Shown: positions 17,645-26,491 of the stretch, piece by piece
Layout of the letters: every line of letters starts with the position of its first letter
Numbering within the stretch: position 1 is the first letter of the stretch
DNA from: Phytohabitans sp036906915
GTDB lineage: Bacteria > Actinomycetota > Actinomycetes > Mycobacteriales > Micromonosporaceae
NCBI RefSeq assembly: GCF_036906915.1
Contig: NZ_JBAKHX010000001.1
Coordinates: forward strand, 434,001 to 498,000
DNA: 64,000 nucleotides
Direction: 5' to 3'
Position numbers and translations under genes: made by a program
The notes under the pieces: model-generated
The model's database searches: none
What the model saw: only the letters and a program-made list of their open reading frames with translations
Told to the model about the DNA's origin: nothing

Positions 17645-17698
17645 CATGGTGTATGACATGGCGCGATTCAGCAAGAGGCCGCATTCACAAATGTTTGT
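17645..17698. promoter_or_regulatory. Promoter region of the type II PKS operon with cluster-wide element
   Basis: On the minus strand TCATACACCATGG (17657-17645) lies about 70 bp upstream of the ketoreductase start. It matches the ATACACCAT element found at 20473, 27306 and 47978. A separate 12-bp inverted repeat ACAAA-TG-TTTGT lies at 17687-17698. The gap 17576-17715 carries nothing else recognisable. Confidence 0.5.
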
Positions 17699-17715
17699 CC
17701 ATTGAGGACAGCACA

Positions 17716-17910
17716 TCAGTCGTCGACCAGCGTGATGGCCAGCTTCGGGCAGGCGCGAGCGGCTGCCTCCACGTCCGGCCAAAGCCGCCGTTCTGGCTCC
17801 TTCGTGAGCACGTGCAGCATGTCGTCGTCACCGACCCGGAAGACCTCCGGCGCGACGCTCGCACACATGGCGTTGCTTTCGCACAGGTCGAAGTCGACCT
17901 CCACGCGCAT
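17716..17910 (-). CDS. 3Fe-4S ferredoxin
   Basis: 64-aa P450-type ferredoxin with cluster ligands C10, C16 and C54 (CX5C…CP), the pattern of a [3Fe-4S] protein. It is the only ferredoxin visible and probably passes electrons to one or more of the four P450s. It is the third gene of the thiolase/CoA-transferase operon. No ferredoxin reductase is seen in the window. Confidence 0.92.
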   Translation of the reverse strand: MRVEVDFDLCESNAMCASVAPEVFRVGDDDMLHVLTKEPERRLWPDVEAAARACPKLAITLVDD

Positions 17911-17927
17911 GGCTACTCCCTCCTTCG

Positions 17928-19187
17928 CTATCCCCCACCGGCCGCACCGCCCGCCGGCGCGGTGGGCGACCCGGTGGCGCCCGCGGCGTGCAGCGCACCC
18001 CGCTCGTCAGCACCGATCCCGATCTCCGCCAGCACCTCGTCGGTGTGCTGGCCGGGCGCCGGGGCGCCCATACGCACCCTCGTCGGCGTCCGGGCGAACT
18101 TGGCCGCCGGGCCGACCAGCGGAGCCCTCGTGCCGTTCCAGAGCACGGTCTGCTGGAGCATGTCCCGCTCGCGGATGTGCGGATCCGCGGCCACGTCCGC
18201 CAGCTCCCGCACCTGGCCGGCCACCACGCCCGCGCGCTCCAGCGCGGCGAGCACCTCCGCCACGGGGCGCTCCCGGCACCACTGGGCGACCAGCCGGTTG
18301 ACCTCGTCCCGGTTGGCGCGCCGCTCGTCGTTGCGGGCGAACCCCGGCGCGCGGGCCAGGCGCGGGCAGCCCATCGTCTCGGCCAGCGCCCGCCACTGGC
18401 GGTCCAGCGCGACCACGAGGTAGACCCGCCCGTCGGCGCAGTCGTAGGCGTTGCTAGGCACCACGAACTCCGTCTCATCACCGAGCCGGCGCGGCGCCGC
18501 GCCGGTGGCTGCGAGCGTCAGGTACCCGTTGCTGGAGTAGAGCAGCGCGTCGAGCATCGCGACGTCGACGTGCTGGCCCTCGCCGGTGCGATCCCGGTGG
18601 CGCAAAGCCGCGAGCGCCGCGATCGCGCCGTGCAGGCCGGCCATATCGTCAGCGAGGAAGGTCGGCGCCTTGACCGGATCGTCGCCGCGCCCGCCGTTGA
18701 GCGCCATCCACCCGCTCTCGGCCTGCACGACCGGGTCGTACCCGCGCCGTGCCGCCGCCGGACCGAACTGCCCCCATCCCGAGATGGAGACCACGACGAT
18801 GTCCCGCTTGACCGCGCGGCAGTCCTGGTAGCCCACCCCCCAGCCGTCCAGCGTGCCCGGGCGGAAGTTCTCCACCACGAGGTCTGCGGTCGCGACGAGG
18901 GCCAGGAACACCCGCCGGGCCGGCGGCTGGCGCAGGTCGAGGCAGATGCCGCGCTTGTTGCGGTTGACCGTCTGGTGAAACCAGGACAGCCCGGTGCCGG
19001 GAATCTCCGGCGGCGGCTGGCCGCGCCCGCCCGGCAGCTCCACCCGGATGACGTCGGCGCCGAGGTCGGCCAGCACGCAGTTGGCCATCGGTCCGGACCA
19101 GACGGTGGTGACATCGAGGACGCGCAGGCCGTGCAGCGGGCCGTCGACGTCGTCGCGTGCCTCGCGGTAGAACTCGGCCTTGTCCAC
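17928..19187 (-). CDS. CaiB/BaiF family III CoA-transferase
   Basis: 419-aa protein with the family III fold: LRVLDVTTVWSGP near the N-terminus, ADLGADVIRVE, NRNKRGICLDL, and the catalytic Asp in FLADDMAGLHGA (Asp180/181). Such enzymes move CoA between carboxylic acids through an acyl-Asp anhydride. It lies between the thiolase and the ferredoxin gene. The last 20 or so residues are low-complexity Ala/Gly. Inference: it supplies or interconverts acyl-CoA precursors for the acyl chain. Confidence 0.9.
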   Translation of the reverse strand: MDKAEFYREARDDVDGPLHGLRVLDVTTVWSGPMANCVLADLGADVIRVELPGGRGQPPPEIPGTGLSWFHQTVNRNKRGICLDLRQPPARRVFLALVATADLVVENFRPGTLDGWGVGYQDCRAVKRDIVVVSISGWGQFGPAAARRGYDPVVQAESGWMALNGGRGDDPVKAPTFLADDMAGLHGAIAALAALRHRDRTGEGQHVDVAMLDALLYSSNGYLTLAATGAAPRRLGDETEFVVPSNAYDCADGRVYLVVALDRQWRALAETMGCPRLARAPGFARNDERRANRDEVNRLVAQWCRERPVAEVLAALERAGVVAGQVRELADVAADPHIRERDMLQQTVLWNGTRAPLVGPAAKFARTPTRVRMGAPAPGQHTDEVLAEIGIGADERGALHAAGATGSPTAPAGGAAGGG

Positions 19188-19196
19188 CCGTCCTCC

Positions 19197-20378
19197 TCAC
19201 AGCCGCTGGAGCAGGGACGCGGTGCCCAGCGAGCCGCCGCAGCACATCGTCACGAGCGCGTACTCGCCGCCGCAGCGCTCCAGCTCGTGCAGAGCGGTGG
19301 CGATGAGGCGGGTACCGGTAGCGCCCAGCGGATGCCCCAGCGCGATGGCACCGCCCGAGACGTTCAGCCGCTCGGCGTCCGCGCGGTACCGGCGGGACCA
19401 GGCCAGCACCACGGCGGCGAACGCCTCGTTCACCTCGTACCGGTCGATGTCGCCAAGCGCCATCCCGGACCGGTCGAGGAGCTTGGCGGTGGCCTCGATC
19501 GGCCCGTCCAGCAGGTAGTACGGGTCGGCGCCGGTGACGACCTGGTGCACCAGGCGAGCGCGCGGGCGCAGCCCTTCGGCGCGCGCGCGGTCCTCCGACA
19601 TCCACAGCACCGCAGCCGCCCCGTCGGAGATCTGGGAGATCGTGGCGGCGGTGTGCAGACCATCCGGAAGCACCGGCGCGAGCGCCGTGAGGCCTGTGGC
19701 CGTGCTCGGCCGCACCCCCTCGTCGCGGGTCACCTCGACCTGGCGCGGCTCGCCGGGCTCGCTGGGCTCGGCCTCAGGGCCCGGCACGGGCCCCTTGAGC
19801 GGGACGACCTCGCGGTCGAACCGCCCCTGCGCCCAGGCTGCCGCCGCCCGGTCCTGAGACAGCAACCCGTACTCGTCCAGCTGCGCCCGGCTGACGCCCT
19901 CCCGGCGGGCGATCCGCTCCGCGCCGCCGAACTGGCTCTTCGGCGGATCCTGCCACGGATAGTCCGCGGTCTTGTAGTGGCCCGGTCCATTGTAGAGGTT
20001 GACGCCGATGGGTACGCGGCTCATGGACTCCACGCCACACGCGATGCCGACCTCGATGACGCCAGCGGTGATGAGCGCGGCCACGAGGTGGTTCGCCTGC
20101 TGCCCACTGCCGCAGGACGCGTCCACCGTGGTGGCCGGTACTCGGTAGTCCAGGCCGGTGCTCAACCAGGCGTTGCGCGTGACGTTGAGGCTCTGCTCGC
20201 CGGCCTGGGTGACGCATCCCCCGATGATCTGATCCACCTCGCCGGGCGCCACACCGGCCCTTTCGATCACCGCGCGCTGCACCGCCCGCAGCAGCTCGAC
20301 CGCCTTGAGCCCGGACAGTGAGCCGCCGCGCCTGCCGATCGGCGTGCGTACCGCCTCGACGATCACCGGTGTCGCCAT
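19197..20378 (-). CDS. Acetyl-CoA acyltransferase (thiolase)
   Basis: 393-aa thiolase starting at ATG 20378 (GGGGGAG upstream; the open frame continues 17 codons further). Catalytic residues are C89 in VDASCGSGQQA, NEAFAAV, GHPLGATG and the second Cys in VTMCCGGSLG, so the triad is complete. It makes or cleaves 3-oxoacyl-CoA. It leads a three-gene operon with the CoA-transferase and ferredoxin, divergent from the P450 pair. It could feed a starter or degrade a fatty acid to the starter length; neither can be decided from sequence. Confidence 0.92.
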   Translation of the reverse strand: MATPVIVEAVRTPIGRRGGSLSGLKAVELLRAVQRAVIERAGVAPGEVDQIIGGCVTQAGEQSLNVTRNAWLSTGLDYRVPATTVDASCGSGQQANHLVAALITAGVIEVGIACGVESMSRVPIGVNLYNGPGHYKTADYPWQDPPKSQFGGAERIARREGVSRAQLDEYGLLSQDRAAAAWAQGRFDREVVPLKGPVPGPEAEPSEPGEPRQVEVTRDEGVRPSTATGLTALAPVLPDGLHTAATISQISDGAAAVLWMSEDRARAEGLRPRARLVHQVVTGADPYYLLDGPIEATAKLLDRSGMALGDIDRYEVNEAFAAVVLAWSRRYRADAERLNVSGGAIALGHPLGATGTRLIATALHELERCGGEYALVTMCCGGSLGTASLLQRL

Positions 20379-20539
20379 ACGCTCCCCCGCCGATGTCGAC
20401 TTCCACCAATGGTCTCTTTCACTCTCCACGGCTGCGGCCAGAAAAACAACACTCTTCGACCACGGGAGAATCCACCATGATGGTGTATCGTCGCGGTCGA
20501 GTCGCAGTCGCTTCGCCGGGGCGTGATCGGGGGGTCTCG
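20379..20539. promoter_or_regulatory. Divergent promoter region with CACCAT-G-ATGGTG dyad
   Basis: The gap holds a 13-bp dyad CACCATGATGGTG at 20473-20485. Read on the minus strand with its flank it is GATACACCATCATGG, the same GATACACCATCA string as at 47983-47994. Upstream on the plus strand is GAAAAACAACACT (from 20442), similar to GAAATACAACATT at 56717. The dyad is about 55 bp before the P450 start and 95 bp before the thiolase start. Confidence 0.5.
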
Positions 20540-21760
20540 ATGCCCGAAGCCGTCACGGTCCTGCCGCCCCGATTCGACGGCACGGACCCCGCCACAATGT
20601 CCAACCCGTATCCGGTCTACGCCAAGCTGCGCGCGGCGGGGCCGCTGTGCCGCTTCGGGCCGATGCAGTACGGCGTGACCCGCTACGCGGACGTCAACGC
20701 GCTGATGCGCGATCCGCGGCTGCACAAGCACCTGATGCCGGAGGCCTTCTACCAGTTGGTGACCGGCCGGGGCCCGGCCAGCGAGTTCGTCGGCCAGATG
20801 GACAGCGTCCGTGGCGGCCCCGCCATCCAGCAGGCGATCGCCCACGAGTTCGGGCCCGCGGCGATACGGGCCCGCGCCGTCCGGATCGCCGCGGTGGTCG
20901 ACGATCTGGTGGCGGCCATGCTGGCCGCGGGCCGCGCGGACACGGTGGCGGCCCTTGCCCGGCCGCTGCCGGTGGCGGTGCTCGGCGAGTTGCTGGGCGT
21001 ACCGCCGGCCGAGCGCAGCGAGGTGGCGGCGCGGGTGGCGCCCCTGTCGGTCCTCGGCGACGCGCCGACCGCCGCCGGCCGGGCGATGGAGGCGGCCGAC
21101 GCCGCCGTGCTGTGGCTGCGCGACTACTTCCGGGCGCTGCTGCGCGATCGGGCGCGGGCGCCACGCGATGACCTGCTGAGCGGGATCGCCGCGGCGGCCG
21201 ACGACGCCGCGGCACGCGACCGTGGCGCCGACGACGCCATCCGGCTGCTCTACGCCGGGCTGGACACCACGACCAGCCTGATCGCCAGTGGGTGCGCGGC
21301 GCTCGCGGCGCACCCGGACCAGTACGCGCGGCTGCGCGCCGATCCATCCCTGGCGGCCACGGCGGTGGAGGAGTTCCTGCGCTACGACGCGCCGATCCAG
21401 ACGACGGTGCGGATGGCCCGCGAGCCGGTGCAGGTCGGCGGCCGGTCGGTGCGCGCCGGTCGGGTACTCGTGCTCATGCTCGGCTGCGCCAATCACGACG
21501 ACCGGCGGTTCCACCGGCCAGACCGGCTGGATGTCGGCCGGCGCCCCAACCCCCATCTGAGCTTCGGCGGCGGCCCTTACTTCTGCGTCGGCGCCGCGCT
21601 GGCCCGCGCGCAGGCCACCGCGGTGTTCGACCGGCTGGCCCGCGGCTGCGCGGCGCTGGAGCCGGACGGCGAGCCGATCCGCGCGCCACAGTTCAACTTC
21701 CGCTCGCACCAGCGCGTCCCGGTCCGGCTCACGCCGAGCGCGGGAGGTACGCGTGCCTGA
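20540..21760 (+). CDS. Cytochrome P450
   Basis: 406-aa P450 starting at ATG 20540 with GGGGGGT upstream; earlier in-frame ATGs fall inside the promoter dyad. The I-helix is canonical (LLYAGLDTTTSLIA), ExxR-type EEFLRYD follows, and the haem loop reads FGGGPYFCVGAALARA. It overlaps the next P450 gene by 8 bp. Being paired with a second P450 and divergent from the ferredoxin operon, it probably takes electrons from that ferredoxin. Confidence 0.92.
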   Translation: MPEAVTVLPPRFDGTDPATMSNPYPVYAKLRAAGPLCRFGPMQYGVTRYADVNALMRDPRLHKHLMPEAFYQLVTGRGPASEFVGQMDSVRGGPAIQQAIAHEFGPAAIRARAVRIAAVVDDLVAAMLAAGRADTVAALARPLPVAVLGELLGVPPAERSEVAARVAPLSVLGDAPTAAGRAMEAADAAVLWLRDYFRALLRDRARAPRDDLLSGIAAAADDAAARDRGADDAIRLLYAGLDTTTSLIASGCAALAAHPDQYARLRADPSLAATAVEEFLRYDAPIQTTVRMAREPVQVGGRSVRAGRVLVLMLGCANHDDRRFHRPDRLDVGRRPNPHLSFGGGPYFCVGAALARAQATAVFDRLARGCAALEPDGEPIRAPQFNFRSHQRVPVRLTPSAGGTRA

Positions 21761-23006
21761 GCCGACCATGCTTGCGCTGACCGGCGATCCGCTGTACACC
21801 TTCGCGACCTCGCGGCAGTACCGGGTGGACCCATACCCGTTCCTCGCCGGACTGCGGCGCACATCACCGGTGCACCGCTCGACCGCCGGCTTCTGCCTGC
21901 TGACCCGGTACGAGGATGTCGCGCGGGCATTGCGCGACCCTGCGCTGGGCACCGCCAGCGTCACCGACTCGCCGCAGGACGGCGCGGTGGCCGGGATCGC
22001 CGAGGCGATCCGGCGCGGCGTCACCCGGCCGGTCAGCGCCCTCGATCCGCCGGAGCACGGCCGGGTCCGCCGCGCGCTCGCCGGCGCCTTTCCCCGCGAC
22101 CTTTTCGAGACGCTGCGCGAGCCCGTGGAGCGGCGGGTCGACGAGTTGCTCGACGGCCTGCCCGCTGGCGAGGTGGTCGACGCGGTAAGCGCCTTGGCAC
22201 TGCCGCTGCCGCTGGCGGTCGTCTGCGACCTGCTCGGTGTGCCCGACCGGGACCGCGAGGCGCTGGCTAGCTGGGGCAGCGCGCTCGCGGCCAACGGCGA
22301 CCCGGGCTTCCTGCTGGCCGAGGAGCACCGCGGCGCGGCCCTGCGTGCGGAGCGCGACCTCGGCGCCTACTTCGGACGGCTGCTGGTGCGCCGGCGGCAC
22401 CGCCCGGACGGCGGCCCCTTGGCCGCGCTGATCGCCGCCGGCGACGGCACCGACCGGCTGGCCTTCCACGAACTGATGGCCAACAGCGCGTTCCTGTTCG
22501 TCAACGGGTATCACAACACGGTCAACCTGATCTCTCTCGGGCTGCTGGCTCTGCTGCGCAATCCCGACCAGTACGCGCGGCTGGGCGCCGAGCCGGACCT
22601 GGCGCCGGCCGCGGTGGAGGAGTTGCTGCGCTTCGACAGCCCGATCCAGTCCATCGCCCGGGTAGCGCGCGAGCGGTACGAGGTGGGCGGCGCGGTGCTG
22701 CCACCGGGTACCCAGGTCATGGCCATGGTCGGCGCGGCCCACCGCGATCCGGAGGCGTTCGAGGAGCCGGACCGGCTGGATCTCGGGCGCCGGTCGTCGC
22801 GGCGGGCGCTGTCCTTCGGCGGCGGCGTGCACTACTGCCTCGGCGCGGCGGTCGCGCGGATGGAGGTCGAGGTGCTGCTGCGGGAGACGGCCCGCAGGTT
22901 TCCCGACCTGGCGCTCGCGGGGGCGCCGGAGTGGTCGTCGACGTTCACGCTGCGCGGGTTGGACCTGCTGCCGGTGCGCCTGGGCAAGCGGAGGCGGGAG
23001 GGCTGA
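21753..23006 (+). CDS. Cytochrome P450 with non-canonical I-helix
   Basis: 417-aa P450 with start GTG 21753 (GGGAGG upstream), overlapping the previous P450. The haem loop FGGGVHYCLGAAVARM is normal. The I-helix, however, reads FVNGYHNTVN at about 249-258: the usual A-G-x-(D/E)-T-T becomes N251-G-Y-H254-N255-T256. The acid-alcohol pair that delivers protons to bound oxygen is thus missing. P450s without this pair often carry out non-standard reactions or bind carrier-tethered substrates, by family knowledge. What this one does is unknown. Confidence 0.9.
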   Translation: MPEPTMLALTGDPLYTFATSRQYRVDPYPFLAGLRRTSPVHRSTAGFCLLTRYEDVARALRDPALGTASVTDSPQDGAVAGIAEAIRRGVTRPVSALDPPEHGRVRRALAGAFPRDLFETLREPVERRVDELLDGLPAGEVVDAVSALALPLPLAVVCDLLGVPDRDREALASWGSALAANGDPGFLLAEEHRGAALRAERDLGAYFGRLLVRRRHRPDGGPLAALIAAGDGTDRLAFHELMANSAFLFVNGYHNTVNLISLGLLALLRNPDQYARLGAEPDLAPAAVEELLRFDSPIQSIARVARERYEVGGAVLPPGTQVMAMVGAAHRDPEAFEEPDRLDLGRRSSRRALSFGGGVHYCLGAAVARMEVEVLLRETARRFPDLALAGAPEWSSTFTLRGLDLLPVRLGKRRREG

Positions 23007-23008
23007 CG

Positions 23009-23680
23009 GTGACGCTGCTGGTGCTCTCGCCGCATCTCGACGATGCCGTGCTGTCCGCCGGCCAGTTCGTCGCCGCGCATCCGGACGCGGTCGTGGCGAC
23101 GGTCTTCGCCGGCGTACCGGACGCCGGGGAGAACGGCGGGTACGACCGGCGTACCGGCTTCGCGAGCGCCGCCGAGGCGATGGCTCGCCGGCGCGACGAG
23201 GACGCCATCGCGCTCGCGCTGCTGCGCGCCCGCCCGGCACACCTGGATTTCCTCGACCGGCAGTACCGGCGGCCGAGCCCGGACGAGGCGATAGCGGATC
23301 GGCTGCGAGCGCTCATCGTGGCGCACCGCCCGGCTACCGTGCTGGGGCCCATCGGCCTGATCCACCCGGACCACCGGCAGGTTGGCCGGGTGTGGCCAGC
23401 GGTGGCGCGCGAGTTTCCGGCGATGACCGTGCTCGCGTACGAGGACCTGCCGTACCGGGTGCAGTTTCCGCTGCGCGCCGCGGACGTGGTGCGGGCGTTC
23501 GCGGCGGCCCACGGTGCGGTCGAGATGGCGCCGGACGGCGGCCCGTTGGGTGTCAAGGCGCAGGCGATGCTCGCATACGCGTCGCAGCTCGCCACGGTCC
23601 AGCCGCTGGCCTGCCTGGCGCCGGAGCGGCTGTGGCGCCTGTTCGCGCGGCGCGACCGCGACCCGTCACCGACGCCATGA
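23009..23680 (+). CDS. PIG-L family N-deacetylase
   Basis: 223-aa Zn-dependent deacetylase of the LmbE/MshB family. The metal motif SPHLDDAVLSAG (His9, Asp11, Asp12) is at the very start, and IHPDHRQVG supplies the second His motif. GTG 23009 with GGGAGG is 2 bp after the P450 stop. Relatives deacetylate GlcNAc-containing intermediates (mycothiol, teicoplanin, aminoglycosides). With four glycosyltransferases in the window, a GlcNAc-to-glucosamine step on a glycosylated product is plausible, but the substrate is inferred. Confidence 0.9.
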   Translation: MTLLVLSPHLDDAVLSAGQFVAAHPDAVVATVFAGVPDAGENGGYDRRTGFASAAEAMARRRDEDAIALALLRARPAHLDFLDRQYRRPSPDEAIADRLRALIVAHRPATVLGPIGLIHPDHRQVGRVWPAVAREFPAMTVLAYEDLPYRVQFPLRAADVVRAFAAAHGAVEMAPDGGPLGVKAQAMLAYASQLATVQPLACLAPERLWRLFARRDRDPSPTP

Positions 23681-23689
23681 TCGAAACGC

Positions 23690-23724
23690 GTGATCGAGAC
23701 TTCAGCCCGCGGATCCTCGATCAC
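23690..23724. terminator. Hairpin terminator between convergent genes
   Basis: GTGATCGAG (23690-23698) is the perfect reverse complement of CTCGATCAC (23716-23724) across a 17-nt loop. The hairpin lies between the deacetylase stop and the glycosyltransferase stop, slightly overlapping the latter. Confidence 0.5.
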
Positions 23725-24953
23725 CGGGCGGCCCCGGCCGCCATCGCCAGCAGCTCACCGGCCGCCACGCGGTAGCCGTCCTCGGCCCGCAGCCGGGTGC
23801 CGAGCGCACTGGCCGAGTCGGCGAGCGTCAGGGCCCGCACCAGCGCCGACTCCAGCCGTCGCGCGGAGAGCCGGTGCCAGTCCAGCCGGACACCGGCCCC
23901 GTGCGCGGCGACCACCTCAGCACTCTCGAACTGGTCCACAATGGAGGGCGTCACGACGGCTGGCACGCCGGCCGCCGCGAAAGCGGTCGACGTGCCCAGA
24001 CCGCCATAGTGGACGGCGGCGCGAGCGCGGGGCGCGATCACCGATAGGGGGATGTAACGGTCCACGTAGCAGCCGCCGTCGGCACCCACCCGGTCGGCGC
24101 TGTAGTCGATGACCACAGACCGCAGGCCGAGCCGGCGGCAGACCTCGGCCGCCGCCGCCCGGAAGCCGCCGGTGGGCAGGTGCGGCGGCGCCCGGAAGAC
24201 CAACGGCGGCTCGCCGTCGTCAAGGAAACGCTCCAGCGGCCGCCGGTTGCGCCACATGCGTGTGGTGTCCCAGCTGGCCAGGCCGGTGGCGACCACGGCC
24301 GGGGCGAGCCGGCGGGAGTCCAGAAACAGCGGGGAGGTCAGCAGCAGCGTCCGCTGCGCCGACCGGTTGAGGTCGAGGAAGGAGCTCGGCTCGCCGGGCA
24401 GCCCGCAGCGCTGCCACACCGCGCGCACCGCCGGCAGGAACCGCCGGTCGAGGCGGCGCTCGAACAGCCACCACGCGAGCCGGTTGGCAGCCGTGCCGAG
24501 TGAGCGGCGGGGCAGGTACAGCGGCATCCGCTCGGCGTTGCGGAAAAGCCAGGTGGCCGGGCTGACAGTCACGCACGGCAGGCCCCGCGCGCGCGCCAGA
24601 ATCGGTGCGGCGAGCTGGATGGGGTGGGCGACGACGATGTCCCGATCGGTCAGCACCGGTGCCAGCTGCGTGACAGTCTGGTCCAGCGGCTCGACGACCC
24701 GCCGGAGGGTCAGGCCCAGAAACGTGGCCATCCGCCGGCCCGGCCGCGGGTCCAGCGACAGATCCGACACCCGCGCCGCGGCGAGCGTGTGCTGCGGCAG
24801 CCGCTCCGCGCGCGCCAGCGTCTCGACCTCCGGTCCGGCGGCGAGCAGCACCTCGGCGCCGGCAGCGGCGAGCGCCTTGGCCAGCCCGACAAAGGGCAGC
24901 GTGTCGCCGAACGAGCCGCCGGTGACCAGGACGTACCGGGAACCGCCGGTCAT
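23721..24953 (-). CDS. GT1-family glycosyltransferase (macrolide/antibiotic type)
   Basis: 410-aa GT-B fold protein. It starts at ATG 24953, overlapping the carboxylesterase stop. The N-terminal VTGGSFGDTLPFVGLAKALA and the C-terminal nucleotide-sugar block HYGGLGTSTAFAAAGVP followed by DQFESAEVV are characteristic of NDP-sugar natural-product glycosyltransferases and antibiotic-inactivating ones. It forms an operon with two hydrolases, one with a signal peptide. It could decorate the product, or mask it for self-protection while an exported enzyme unmasks it; the latter is speculation. Confidence 0.9.
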   Translation of the reverse strand: MTGGSRYVLVTGGSFGDTLPFVGLAKALAAAGAEVLLAAGPEVETLARAERLPQHTLAAARVSDLSLDPRPGRRMATFLGLTLRRVVEPLDQTVTQLAPVLTDRDIVVAHPIQLAAPILARARGLPCVTVSPATWLFRNAERMPLYLPRRSLGTAANRLAWWLFERRLDRRFLPAVRAVWQRCGLPGEPSSFLDLNRSAQRTLLLTSPLFLDSRRLAPAVVATGLASWDTTRMWRNRRPLERFLDDGEPPLVFRAPPHLPTGGFRAAAAEVCRRLGLRSVVIDYSADRVGADGGCYVDRYIPLSVIAPRARAAVHYGGLGTSTAFAAAGVPAVVTPSIVDQFESAEVVAAHGAGVRLDWHRLSARRLESALVRALTLADSASALGTRLRAEDGYRVAAGELLAMAAGAAR

Positions 24954-26491
24954 GCCAGCGAGGCCCAGAAGGCGCACCGGTGGTCGGCGGTGAAGGCGTC
25001 CGAGGGCGCGGTCCGGTCAGGTGCCAGCCGCTGGACCGGCCCGCCGGACCCGTGTGCCGGCCACGGCGCCACGCCGATCGCGGCGGGACGGCCGGTGCGG
25101 GCGAACGCCAGCCAGTAGTGGGCCATCTGTCGCGACAGCCGTTGCTGTGCCGGGCTGAGCCGCACGTCGACCCCGACAAGCCGGAACAGGTACGGCAGCT
25201 CCGCCGCGTGGTACGCGCCCAGCGGGAGGCTGTCCGGCAGCGGTACGACAGGCGGCGCCTGCGGGTCGTCGAATTCGTACCCGTAGACGGTCGTGCGGCT
25301 GGCCAGCAACGCTCGCGACTGCGCCGCCGGGCAGGAGAACCAGGCGTCCGTGGTCAGCGCCGAGTAGGCGAGGCCCGGCGAGCCGAACGCGGCCGAGGGG
25401 TACTCGGCCAGCACCTTGGCGGCGGCGCCGCCAAACTGGGCGCCGACCACGGCCCGGTACGTCTCCTCCGACATCGGGGTGCCGGCGGCGTCGAACTGAA
25501 GGGCGGTGAAGATCCGCGTCTCGTCGTGCGTGGTCCCTTCCATCACCGGCACCCGGTGCACCCGGCCGGCGGCCACCGCCTCGGGGACCGATGTGGGCAA
25601 CACGGCGCCGTCGACGGCGGGTCCCCACTCGGTGCCGGCCGCGGCGGCGAGCAGCTCGGTCACAGGGGCGGCGCGCAGGCAGGCCGCGCTGTCGCAGCCG
25701 AGCTGGCCGGCGAAGGCGCTGCCTGCGGCGAGCGCGTCCGCCGCTGGCGCCGTCGGGGTCACGCACGAGCCGCTCTGGACGATCGCGCGGGTGAAGAGCC
25801 CCGCCGCGCGTGGCGAGGCCAGGTGGGCGCAGACGGCGACCGCGCCGGCCGACTGCCCGAAGAGGGTCACCCGGCCGGGGTCGCCGCCGAACCGGGCGAT
25901 GTTGCGCCGCACCCAGGCGAGCGCGGCCTGCTGGTCGAGAAGGCCGTAGTTTCCGGCCGATCCGGTCTTCATCTGGCCGCCGAGCTGCGGATGCGCCAGG
26001 AAGCCGAGCGCCCCGAGCCGGTAGTTGACCGTGACCACCACGGCGTCGCCGGCGGCGAGCAGCGGGTCGGGCCGGTACCGGTCGCTCGAGCCGGTGACGA
26101 AGCTGCCGCCGTGCAGCCACACCATCACCGGTAGCCGCCCGGTGGCTCGGCGGGGCACGTGCACGTTGACGGTGAGGCAGTCCTCTGCGGTGCTGCCCGT
26201 GAAGCCGTTGAAGACGTCCGGGCTCTGGGCGCACCACGGCCCCGCGGCGGTGGCGGCGCGCACGCCGGTCCACGGCACGGGGGCGGCGGGCGGGCGCCAG
26301 CGCCGCTCACCGGTCGGGGGCGCGGCGTACGGCACGCCGAGGAAGTCGATCGACCGGGCCGCCACCACGCCGCGGACGGCACCGGCCTCGGTGCGCACCA
26401 CGTCTGGCCTGGTCGTCGCCGCGGCGGCCGGGCCGACGCCGGCGCCGACCAGCGCGACCGCCAGCGCCGCCGCCACACGGAACCTCAACAT
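24950..26491 (-). CDS. Secreted type B carboxylesterase
   Basis: 513-aa esterase. The start ATG 26491 gives a signal peptide: basic MLRFR, then an Ala/Val-rich core ending near PAAAA at about residue 25. The catalytic triad is S214 in FGQSAGAVAV, Glu in GTTHDETRIF and His in YHAAELPYLF. The oxyanion HGGSFVTGSS and the early EDCLTVNV disulfide region are also family marks. It overlaps the upstream alpha/beta hydrolase by 7 bp. As the only clearly exported enzyme in the window it may act on the product, or a protected form, outside the cell. Confidence 0.92.
   Translation of the reverse strand: MLRFRVAAALAVALVGAGVGPAAAATTRPDVVRTEAGAVRGVVAARSIDFLGVPYAAPPTGERRWRPPAAPVPWTGVRAATAAGPWCAQSPDVFNGFTGSTAEDCLTVNVHVPRRATGRLPVMVWLHGGSFVTGSSDRYRPDPLLAAGDAVVVTVNYRLGALGFLAHPQLGGQMKTGSAGNYGLLDQQAALAWVRRNIARFGGDPGRVTLFGQSAGAVAVCAHLASPRAAGLFTRAIVQSGSCVTPTAPAADALAAGSAFAGQLGCDSAACLRAAPVTELLAAAAGTEWGPAVDGAVLPTSVPEAVAAGRVHRVPVMEGTTHDETRIFTALQFDAAGTPMSEETYRAVVGAQFGGAAAKVLAEYPSAAFGSPGLAYSALTTDAWFSCPAAQSRALLASRTTVYGYEFDDPQAPPVVPLPDSLPLGAYHAAELPYLFRLVGVDVRLSPAQQRLSRQMAHYWLAFARTGRPAAIGVAPWPAHGSGGPVQRLAPDRTAPSDAFTADHRCAFWASLA

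Noticed and set aside
17988..20321. A 777-codon open frame on the plus strand across the CoA-transferase and thiolase genes
   Set aside because: It lies opposite two genes with complete catalytic motifs and has no recognisable domain or start signal.
20477..20539. ATG 20477 as start of the P450
   Set aside because: It falls inside the CACCATGATGGTG dyad and lacks a Shine-Dalgarno; ATG 20540 has GGGGGGT at good spacing and gives the normal P450 N-terminus.
24950..26491. The secreted carboxylesterase as a possible polyketide-releasing enzyme
   Set aside because: It has a clear signal peptide, so it should act outside the cytoplasm where the assembly line is.
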